Part shown: piece by piece, positions 43,402 through 50,072 of the stretch | How the letters are laid out: each line of letters opens with the position of its first letter | How positions within the stretch are numbered: position 1 is the stretch's first letter | From: Parahoeflea alexandrii | Lineage (GTDB): Bacteria > Pseudomonadota > Alphaproteobacteria > Rhizobiales > Rhizobiaceae | Length of the DNA stretch: 64,000 bases | Direction of reading: 5' to 3' | Assembly (NCBI RefSeq): GCF_027214025.1 | Contig: NZ_JAPWHB010000006.1 | Location: 186,001-250,000, forward strand | Position numbers and translations under genes: made by a program | Notes under the pieces: generated by a model | Seen by the model: the letters and a program-made list of their open reading frames with translations, nothing else | Told to the model about the DNA's origin: nothing | Databases searched by the model: none

Positions 43402-44096
43402 TGCTGACGGTACGCGATCTTCACGCCTATTACGGCAAGAGCCACATCCTGCATGGCGTCAACCTGACGGTCGGCGACAACGAAATCGTCTCCATTCTCG
43501 GACGCAATGGCGTCGGACGCTCGACCACGCTCAAGGCGATCATGGGCGATCCGGCACCTCAGGGCGAGGTCGTCTTCAGGGACCGGCCGATCGCCGGGCT
43601 GAAGCCGCACGCCATCGCCCGGACGGGGATCGGCTACGTGCCCGAGGAACGGACGATCTTTCCGTCGCTGACGGTTGAGCAGAACCTGCTCCTGGGCCTG
43701 AAGCCGGGTCAGAAGACCGGGCGCTGGAGCATCGAGGAGACCTGGCGGCTGTTTCCGCAATTGCGCGAGCGGGCAGATGCGCCCGGCGGGGCGCTATCGG
43801 GCGGCGAGCAGCAGATGCTGACCATCTGCCGGACCCTGATGGGCGATCCCGACCTGATCATGATCGACGAACCCACCGAAGGCCTGGCGCCGCAGATGGT
43901 CGCGCGGATCGGCGAGCTGCTGCAGGAAATCGCCAGGCGCGGCATCTCGATCCTGCTCGTCGAGCAAAGGCTGATGATCGCGATGCGGGTGTCGCACCGG
44001 GTCTATGTCATGGGACATGGGCAGATGGTCTTCGAGGGAACGCCGGATGAATTGCTGGCCAATGAGAAGATCAGGCAGGAGTGGCTGGAGGTTTAG
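43398..44096 (+). CDS. Branched-chain amino acid-type ABC ATPase LivF-like with Walker A Lys to Arg
   Basis: A 232-residue ATPase. Walker A reads G-R-N-G-V-G-R41-S-T-T: the invariant phosphate-binding Lys is Arg (codon CGC). The other motifs are normal: LSGGEQQMLTICRTLMG, Walker B DLIMIDEPTEGLAPQM and the switch region LLVEQRLMIAMRVS, where His is replaced (E-Q-R in LivF proteins is common). The R41 change usually blocks or strongly weakens ATP hydrolysis, so this site may be inactive and the importer may run on the LivG site, or the transporter may be decaying. Last gene of the operon; a rhizobial palindrome lies 45 bases downstream. Confidence 0.92.
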   Translation: MMLTVRDLHAYYGKSHILHGVNLTVGDNEIVSILGRNGVGRSTTLKAIMGDPAPQGEVVFRDRPIAGLKPHAIARTGIGYVPEERTIFPSLTVEQNLLLGLKPGQKTGRWSIEETWRLFPQLRERADAPGGALSGGEQQMLTICRTLMGDPDLIMIDEPTEGLAPQMVARIGELLQEIARRGISILLVEQRLMIAMRVSHRVYVMGHGQMVFEGTPDELLANEKIRQEWLEV

Positions 44097-44140
44097 GGGC
44101 GAGGTTCAATCAAGCCCACCAGTTGAAGATGGCGGCAATC

Positions 44141-44198
44141 TAGAGCAATTCCAGCGAAAGTGGGAACCGGTTTCGCGTCCGGAATTGCGTGAAAACAA
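44141..44198. repeat. Rhizobial-type intergenic palindromic repeat
   Basis: Starts TAGAGCAATTCC; GCAATTCC (44145-44152) mirrors GGAATTGC (44181-44188), and GCGAAA (44154-44159) mirrors TTTCGC (44171-44176), giving a long imperfect hairpin, followed by GTGAAAACAA. Repeats of this form are abundant between genes in Rhizobiales. The first 11 bases equal the flank and left end of the IS630-like element at 62577. Confidence 0.7.
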
Positions 44199-44314
44199 TA
44201 AGATATAGCCCTTTCGGGGGCTCCGTTTTCACCGGAAACGCTCCAGGCCGTGAACCCATAAGCAGGGCTCACAGGTTTCAGCGGCATGATTCAACCTCCG
44301 GGCCGGAGGTATTG

Positions 44315-44962
44315 ATGAGCCGTTATGGTCTGACCGAATTCGAATGGCGTGTGATCGCACCGCTTCTCCCCAACAAACCTCGCGGTGTGCCGCGTGTAGA
44401 TGACCGGCGCGTGCTGAACGGCATCTTCTGGGTGTTGCGTTCCGGGGCGCCATGACGCAACCTGACGGAGCGCTATGAGTCGCACACAACCTGCTGCAGC
44501 CGCATCCGGCGCTGGACCAAGGCTGGCGTCTGGGACCGGATCATGGATGCGGTTACAGAGGCTTACGATGACGGCGTGCGGATGAGCGATGGCACCTCCG
44601 TGCGTGTCCATCATGCTGCAGCGACTTTAAAAACCACCCGGGGATCGATGTCTTGGACGAAGCTTGGGTGGTCTTGCTACAAGAATTCATGCTCTGACCG
44701 ACGGCGACGGCCTGCCGGTAAAGCTCACCATCACACCAGGCCAGACCCATAATATCCAGGCCGCGACCCGGATTGCTTGAGGGTATCAGCAAGGGTTGGA
44801 TGGTGCTCGCCGACAAGGCCGATGATGCCGGCTGGCTGAGCGATCTGGTTTCCAGACAAGGCGGCTGGGCAAACATCCCGCCGAAATCCAACCGCGCAAG
44901 CCCGATCCGTTTCTCGCCATGGCTCTGCAAGCGGCGCAATCTGACTGAGCGGTTCTTCAACA
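44315..44962 (+). pseudogene. Decayed IS5-family transposase
   Basis: Opens as an intact IS5-type transposase (MSRYGLTEFEWRVIAPLLPN, RVLNGIFWVLRSGAP) then hits a stop where a normal element has W-R-D-L-P-E-R. The rest is present in pieces in shifted frames: RRWTKAGVWDRIMDAVTEAY, LTDGDGLPVKLTITPGQTHN, MVLADKADDAGWLSDLV, GGWANIPPKSNR, then NLTERFFNK at 44939-44962 where the match ends. At least three frameshifts, so the element is dead. The C-terminal end and right inverted repeat are missing. Confidence 0.85.
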
Positions 44963-45426
44963 AACTCCACCCTTTGTGGGCTTTTGCTCAGTCTGAACAA
45001 ACGGCTGCTGTCGGGAAGAATGCTGTTGATCGCGAACGACGGACTTGGGGACGCATTGCCGCCTTGTCGGTTTGGGGCCGATTGTTGTCCGGCAGGTTCC
45101 AGCTTGCCGTTCAACTGAAGCGGACGTTCGTCAGTAGTCCGCCGCACGGCGCAAGCAGCCAATACAACACTCAACTGCACTGACATGCCAGGCTGAGGAA
45201 GCACCCAAGGCCAATCGATGTGTACAATGGCGAGTGGCCGCACTCATCATCCGGTCGCTAACGCCGACAGAGTTTGTATCAGTCTTCGCACGACGACGGA
45301 TATCGGCACCAAGCAATATGGGTTGCTCCGCGTCACCGCCCGCCTGTCAGGAAAAACCCACGCCGGTAACGAATTCCCAGCCGGATAGAACTTGGGGCTA
45401 AGCTCTGAAAGCTTGGAAGTTAATCC
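44963..45426. other. Unassigned DNA after the IS5 relic
   Basis: About 460 bases between the broken transposase and the IclR gene. Short frames exist on both strands but none has a ribosome-binding site, recognisable motif or steady codon use. Probably debris of mobile elements. Confidence 0.6.
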
Positions 45427-46248
45427 TTATGGCATGCGGGCGCGATCCAGGTCTGCGCCCATGCGGGCAGACAGACGGGTGGCAATCCGCCGGATATTGG
45501 CGATGATCTCCTCGCGTTCGCTCTGGGTCACCTCCTCCGCCAGCAGGCTGACGGCGACGCCGGCGATAGGCATATTGCGTGAATCCAGCACAGAAGCGCC
45601 GAAGCAGATGATCCCCTCCGCGACCTCCTGGTTGTCGATAGAGTAGCCGCGCTGACGGGTGTCGTGCAGCTGCTTTAGGAGGTCATCGACAGTTCCCACG
45701 GAATGGGGCGTCCTCGGCTGCGGCAGCCCTTTTGAATAGAGCCGCTTGACCTCGAAGTCGCTCAAGTAACTGAGGAACGATTTGCCCGTTGCGGTGAAGG
45801 CGGCGGGCAGACGCATGCCGGCGCGGAAGTCGATGAGAGAGTGGCTGACTTCCGAATTTCGGGCAGCGATGTAGACGACTTCACCGCCATCCAGGACCGT
45901 GAGGGTGATCGTGGCCCCCGGCATGCCGGTTTCCTTGTCCCAAAGCGATGCGAATTCTGTTGCAACGTCCGATTGTTGCGCGAATGCATTTGACCAACGC
46001 ATCAGGTGCGGGCCGAGTTGGTAGGTCTGGTCCGGTCTGCGGATCAAGAGGTCGAGTTCGACGAGTGTGCGGCACAAAGTATGGACCGAACTCTTCGCAA
46101 TTCCGAGTTCCCGGGCCAGATCGGACAGGCCCGGATAGGTTTTTGTTCGTGCGACGTAATCGAGGATGCGTGTCGCTCTTTCAACCGCAGGTACAAGTTT
46201 CGAACCGGACGGCTTCGCTTGAGTATCGGGATCGGCCAGCTTTTTCAA
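45427..46248 (-). CDS. IclR-family regulator, BlcR (AttJ)-like
   Basis: A 273-residue IclR-type repressor. N-terminal winged helix: VPAVERATRILDYVARTKTY, LSDLARELGIAKSSVHTLCR, LDLLIRRPDQTYQLG. C-terminal effector domain: GGEVVYIAARNSEVSHSLID, RLPAAFTATGKSFLSYL, EGIICFGASVLDSRNMPIAG. In Agrobacterium the IclR protein BlcR represses the butyrolactone operon until succinate semialdehyde or gamma-butyrolactone binds. Here the regulator is divergent from an operon containing BlcC-, BlcB- and BlcA-type genes, so the same role is inferred; candidate operators lie in the shared promoter region. Confidence 0.9.
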   Translation of the reverse strand: MKKLADPDTQAKPSGSKLVPAVERATRILDYVARTKTYPGLSDLARELGIAKSSVHTLCRTLVELDLLIRRPDQTYQLGPHLMRWSNAFAQQSDVATEFASLWDKETGMPGATITLTVLDGGEVVYIAARNSEVSHSLIDFRAGMRLPAAFTATGKSFLSYLSDFEVKRLYSKGLPQPRTPHSVGTVDDLLKQLHDTRQRGYSIDNQEVAEGIICFGASVLDSRNMPIAGVAVSLLAEEVTQSEREEIIANIRRIATRLSARMGADLDRARMP

Positions 46249-46294
46249 AAATCACCTTGACAGTCTGGAGCTCACATAGATACGGTTTCACATA

Positions 46295-46347
46295 CTGAAT
46301 TGCGTTCAGCATATAGAACACCTGCCAGAAAACTGAATTGGTTTCAA
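46295..46347. promoter_or_regulatory. Two imperfect copies of a 15-bp palindrome, candidate IclR operators
   Basis: CTGAATTGCGTTCAG (46295-46309) is a perfect inverted repeat of five bases about a five-base centre; CTGAATTGGTTTCAA (46333-46347) is a 12-of-15 copy 38 bases downstream. A 15-bp palindrome is the usual IclR-family site, and paired sites fit a tetramer. The first copy overlaps a possible -10 element TATAGA (46312-46317 adjacent). Confidence 0.5.
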
Positions 46348-46405
46348 GGCTGAGACTCAAGCGAAACGCAGTTCTCCGAATAACATGTGGCTTGGGAGGA
46401 GACGC

Positions 46406-46795
46406 ATGGTTATGAGTGTGAGGGACTGGGCCGTCAGGTTCAGCGAAGCCTCTGATCGTGACCCGACGATTGGCGCCATGGCCCGCTATTTCACGTGCAC
46501 CTATCTGTGGGACATGGGGCTGGCGAAGGTCATCGTCCGCATGGTCGACGGCAAGGTCCACGAGATCAACATCGATCCGGGCCCGATGGACTCCTACGAC
46601 TTCGCATTGCGGGCGAGCCCCGAGACGTGGCGCGAATTCGCGCGCCCCGTTCCGGAGCCGATGTATCACGGAATCTGGTCGGCGAGCTTCCGCCGCGACC
46701 TCAAGCTCGAGGGCAACCACCTCGTGCTGATGCAGAATCTCCGAAATTTCACCGTCCAGTTTGAACTGCTTCGCAAGGTCGGCGTGCCGGTCTGA
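46406..46795 (+). CDS. SCP2-like sterol/lipid-binding domain protein
   Basis: A 129-residue soluble protein with an SCP2-like pattern: VIVRMVDGKVHEINIDPG, DFALRASPETWREFARPVPE and YHGIWSASFRRDLKLEGNHL followed by a helix (LMQNLRNFTVQFELLRKVG). SCP2 domains bind acyl chains, acyl-CoA or other hydrophobic ligands. ATG 46406 has GGAGGA upstream; ATG 46412 is an alternative. First gene of the operon divergent from the IclR regulator, followed by a hydrolase at 61 bases; it may present a hydrophobic ester or lactone to that enzyme. Confidence 0.65.
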   Translation: MVMSVRDWAVRFSEASDRDPTIGAMARYFTCTYLWDMGLAKVIVRMVDGKVHEINIDPGPMDSYDFALRASPETWREFARPVPEPMYHGIWSASFRRDLKLEGNHLVLMQNLRNFTVQFELLRKVGVPV

Positions 46796-46856
46796 TCCGG
46801 CGCGTTTGAATGTTCGGCGTCGATGAGGCGCCCCCGCAAATGTCACGGAGTTCCCC

Positions 46857-47705
46857 ATGGCCAAGCATTCGCCGGTAATCGGGCGTTATGTCACCATCGA
46901 AGTCGATGGCTACGAGTACAAGGTCTTCTATCTGCGCAACGGCGAGGGCATTCCGCTGGTCTGCCAGCACACCGCAGGCTGCCATAACCATCAGTGGCGC
47001 GATTTGCTCGAGGATCCGGAAATCACTGCCAATTACGACGTGATCGCCTATGACCTTGCCCGCCACGGCAAGTCCGACCCGCCGCTCAACAAGGAATGGT
47101 GGAAGGAAGAGTACCGGCTGACCGCCGAGCATTACATGAACTTCATCAATGCTTTCTGCGAAGCGCTCGAGCTCGACGATCCGATCTTCATGGGATCCTC
47201 CTTCGGCGGCAATGTCGCGCTGCAGCTGGCGCTGCACTATCCGGACCGCTACCGCGCCGTGATTCCGGTGGAAGCCGCCGAGCATGCACCCGGTTTCTTT
47301 CTCGACTGGTGGCGTCATCCCCATGCCAATGCGGCCCAGGTCTGCGCCTCAGGCGTCTGGGATTTGATGGCGCCGCAGAGCCCGGACAAGGATCGCTGGC
47401 TGACCTGGCACTACTACACGCAAGGTTCGGAAGTGTTCAAAGGCGACCTCTATTTCTATTCTGTCGACCACGATCTGCGCGGCAAGCTCGGCAACATCGA
47501 TACCAGCCGCTGCCCTGTCATCATGATGACCGGTACCTACGACTACCTGACGCCGCCGGAAGCGACCGAGGCAACCGCCCGGCAGATACCGGGCGGCATC
47601 TACATCGAAATGGAGGACATCGGCCACTTCCCGATGTCCGAAAACTATCCGCTCTTCGCCGTCTATCTGAAGGAAGCCCTCCGTCTCATCGACGAACGGA
47701 CATGA
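46857..47705 (+). CDS. Alpha/beta-fold hydrolase
   Basis: A 282-residue soluble serine hydrolase. Catalytic triad by motif: S115 in G-S-S-F-G-G, Asp in MMTGTYDYLTPPE, His in MEDIGHFPMSENY. The N-terminal GIPLVCQHTAGCHNHQWRDL contains the oxyanion region, with H-T-A in place of the common H-G. No signal peptide. It sits between the SCP2-like and BlcC-like genes and so probably opens an ester or lactone feeding the same pathway; resemblance to aliphatic-ester or haloperoxidase-like hydrolases is general only. Confidence 0.88.
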   Translation: MAKHSPVIGRYVTIEVDGYEYKVFYLRNGEGIPLVCQHTAGCHNHQWRDLLEDPEITANYDVIAYDLARHGKSDPPLNKEWWKEEYRLTAEHYMNFINAFCEALELDDPIFMGSSFGGNVALQLALHYPDRYRAVIPVEAAEHAPGFFLDWWRHPHANAAQVCASGVWDLMAPQSPDKDRWLTWHYYTQGSEVFKGDLYFYSVDHDLRGKLGNIDTSRCPVIMMTGTYDYLTPPEATEATARQIPGGIYIEMEDIGHFPMSENYPLFAVYLKEALRLIDERT

Positions 47706-47749
47706 CGCTTGCCGACGGGATGCGGGAAATGGGAACCGGGGATATTTGA

Positions 47750-48688
47750 ATGAAGATCATCGAATTCGACGACAAGGGACAACGCGTTGAATCGGACTCG
47801 AAATCGGTCCGCTCCGATTCGGGTACCAGCAGCCTGGCGCAGCGCCCCCGGTTCTCGATGGCCCGCGAGGAGCCGGTGCGCCGCAAGCGCGGCAACTCCT
47901 CCGGTATCGAGCTTCACATGTTCCAGACCGGAACGCTGAGAACCAAGCTCAAATACATCAAGATGAACCAGGGCGAGAGCGACTTCGAGATCCCGGTGCC
48001 GTGGTTCCTGATCAAACATCCCGCCGGGAACGTGGTGATCGACGGCGGCAACGCCGTGGAAGCCGCCATCGACAAGCGCGGTCATTGGGGAGCGGTCGTC
48101 GATGCCTATGATCCGGTGATGCAGGTTTCTGAGAACTGTGTCGACCAGCTCAAGTCGGTGGGGGTCGACCCGCATTCCGTGCGCTATGTTCTGCAGTCGC
48201 ATCTGCATCTCGATCATACCGGCGCCATCGGCCATTTCCCGAAGGCGCAGATCATCTGTCAGCGCGCCGAATACGAATATGCCTTCAAGCCGCACTGGTT
48301 CTCCGCCGGCGCCTATATCCGCGCCGACTTCGACCGGCCGGGGCTCGACTGGAAGTTCCTCGGTGGCGAGTACACCGACAATTACGATCTCTTCGGCGAC
48401 GGCGTCATCCGGATGATCTTCACGCCGGGCCATGCGCCGGGGCACCAGTCCTTCCTTGTCACGCTGCCGCGCACGGGCCCGGTGCTCCTGACCATCGATG
48501 CCGCATATACAATCGATCACTGGGAGAACAAGGCTCTGCCGGGACTCGTCCATTCGTCGGCTGATGCCGCCAATTCGGTCGCCAAGCTGCGACGCATTGC
48601 CAGCGACACCAACGCCATGGTCGTGACCGGTCACGATCCGGTCAACTGGGAGACCTTCCGCAAGGCTCCCGGCGATTTCTACGACTGA
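47750..48688 (+). CDS. blcC: BlcC/AttM-type gamma-butyrolactone (and N-acylhomoserine) lactonase with N-terminal extension
   Basis: Metallo-beta-lactamase-fold lactonase that opens gamma-butyrolactone to 4-hydroxybutyrate; relatives also open acyl-homoserine lactones. From residue about 53 the protein follows Agrobacterium AttM/BlcC closely: GTLRTKLKYIKMNQGESDFE, HPAGNVVIDGGNAVEAAIDK, the dinuclear zinc motif Q-S-H151-L-H153-L-D155-H156, FTPGHAPGHQSFLV, LLTIDAAYTIDHWENKALPG, VTGHDPVNWE. A basic, Ser/Arg-rich extension of about 52 residues precedes it, beginning M-K-I-I-E-F-D-D-K-G; a similar I-V-E-F-D-R-E-K-G occurs at the C-terminus of the ABC ATPase of this operon, supporting the start at 47750. 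Confidence 0.9.
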   Translation: MKIIEFDDKGQRVESDSKSVRSDSGTSSLAQRPRFSMAREEPVRRKRGNSSGIELHMFQTGTLRTKLKYIKMNQGESDFEIPVPWFLIKHPAGNVVIDGGNAVEAAIDKRGHWGAVVDAYDPVMQVSENCVDQLKSVGVDPHSVRYVLQSHLHLDHTGAIGHFPKAQIICQRAEYEYAFKPHWFSAGAYIRADFDRPGLDWKFLGGEYTDNYDLFGDGVIRMIFTPGHAPGHQSFLVTLPRTGPVLLTIDAAYTIDHWENKALPGLVHSSADAANSVAKLRRIASDTNAMVVTGHDPVNWETFRKAPGDFYD

Positions 48689-48816
48689 CCGGTCCCCGGG
48701 GGACCGCGAGAAGGGGAGGAAAGGCGAATGTGGGAGGAACGGGCGCCGGCAACATTGCGACGCCCCGCGGCGACAAGCCGCTTGAAGGTTGAATTTCCAT
48801 CGAGAGGAGACAGGAA

Positions 48817-49986
48817 ATGAAGTATCTTAAATCAATGGCACTGGCCGCGGGCATGATTGCCTTCGGCGCGATCGCCGCCCAGGCCGAAGGCGTGGACGAG
48901 ATCAATCCGGACGTCGCCAAGCGTCTCTACAATCCCGAAATGCTCGATCCGTCACAGCCGGTCGGGCCGAGCCCCTTGCGCGACTTCAAGGCGAAGAACC
49001 CGCCGCCGTGGAAGATCGGCTATGCGTCGTCCTATGCCGGCAACACCTGGCGCGCCAACGCCATGGATCCGCTGCAGAACGAGATCATTCCCAAGTGGAA
49101 GGAACTCGGCCTGATCAGCGAGGTCATCGTCACGCAGTCGAACCTCAACGATTCGACGCAGATCCAGCAGATGCGCCAGCTTGTCGATCAGGGCGTTGAC
49201 GCGATCTTCGTGTGCTGCTCGAACCCGACGGCGCTGAACCAGACGGTCCAGTACGCCTATGACAAGGGTGTCCCGGTCTTCTCGATGACCGGTTACCTCA
49301 CGGCGCCGACCGCGGTGAACTCCTCGGTCAACTATCAGGTGGCCGGCTTCGAAATCGGCAAGCGCATGGCCGAGGAACTTGGCGGCGAAGGCAATGTTCT
49401 CGTTGTCGAGGGCATTCCCGGCACGTCCGGTTCGGACAGCCAGGATCGTGGCGTGAAGGCCGGTCTGGCCACAGCACCCGGCATCAAGATTGTCGGCTCG
49501 ATCGCTGGTATGTGGACCGACCAGGTGGCTCAGGGCGAAGTGCAGAAGTGGCTTGCCACTCACCCTGGCAAGCTCGACGGCATCGTCGTCCAGTCGGCGG
49601 CCGAAATGGGCGTGCTGCGTGCGCTCAAGCAGTCCGGCCGTGAAGGCGTCAAGGTTGCCGTTGGCGGCGAGCTGGGTGCGCTCTGCACCTGGCGCAAGAA
49701 CCCGGACCTGATCTCGGCCGCCGTCCAGACCTGGCCGCCCGCCGACGACATCAACCTGATCTGGCGCATCATGATGCGTACGCTTCAGGGCCAGGGTCCC
49801 AAGGTGCAGTCGGTTCTCGTCGATCCGGTGGTCATCACCTATGACGATCTGAAGGACATCGTCCCCGAGGATTGCGATGAGAACGCCCAGAACTGGTACA
49901 ATGTCGGCCAGGAGAAGTGGGGCTCGACGGAGTACCTCAACCAGTTCTTCGTCAACCCGGCAGACCCGACCCAGTACAAGCGGTAA
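48817..49986 (+). CDS. Ribose-type ABC periplasmic binding protein
   Basis: A 389-residue exported binding protein, larger than RbsB. Sec signal (KYLKSMALAAGMIAFGAIAA, cleavage after A-Q-A), then about 45 residues rich in P before the first lobe: KIGYASSYAGNTWRANAMDP, VDQGVDAIFVCCSNPTALNQ, GNVLVVEGIPGTSGSDSQDR. The ATG has GAGAGGAGA upstream. In the context of lactone-opening and hydroxyacid-oxidising enzymes its ligand may be a hydroxyacid conjugate, lactone or sugar ester. A 7-bp stem (near 48691-48707) precedes the gene and a 9-bp stem follows it. Confidence 0.92.
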   Translation: MKYLKSMALAAGMIAFGAIAAQAEGVDEINPDVAKRLYNPEMLDPSQPVGPSPLRDFKAKNPPPWKIGYASSYAGNTWRANAMDPLQNEIIPKWKELGLISEVIVTQSNLNDSTQIQQMRQLVDQGVDAIFVCCSNPTALNQTVQYAYDKGVPVFSMTGYLTAPTAVNSSVNYQVAGFEIGKRMAEELGGEGNVLVVEGIPGTSGSDSQDRGVKAGLATAPGIKIVGSIAGMWTDQVAQGEVQKWLATHPGKLDGIVVQSAAEMGVLRALKQSGREGVKVAVGGELGALCTWRKNPDLISAAVQTWPPADDINLIWRIMMRTLQGQGPKVQSVLVDPVVITYDDLKDIVPEDCDENAQNWYNVGQEKWGSTEYLNQFFVNPADPTQYKR

Positions 49987-50003
49987 TCCCCCCAAGGAAA
50001 CTG

Positions 50004-50031
50004 CTCCGGGCCGCTCACGGGTGGCCCGGAG
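50004..50031 (+). terminator. Intercistronic hairpin after the third binding-protein gene
   Basis: CTCCGGGCC (50004-50012), 10-base loop, GGCCCGGAG (50023-50031); no U tract; 17 bases after the stop. Same type and place as the hairpins after the other two binding-protein genes in the window. Confidence 0.6.
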
Positions 50032-50072
50032 ACACCCTTCAACACAATATCTTGCCAGGATCCGAGCCGAGA

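Noticed and set aside
44773-45183. A 136-codon frame continuing past the IS5 relic
   Set aside because: Its first half is IS5 transposase C-terminal sequence; the second half has no recognisable relation and no independent start.
46257-46285. TTGACA near the IclR start as a -35 element of the expanded blc operon
   Set aside because: No good -10 at 16-18 bases; the best A/T-rich matches are at 14 bases, so not listed as a promoter.
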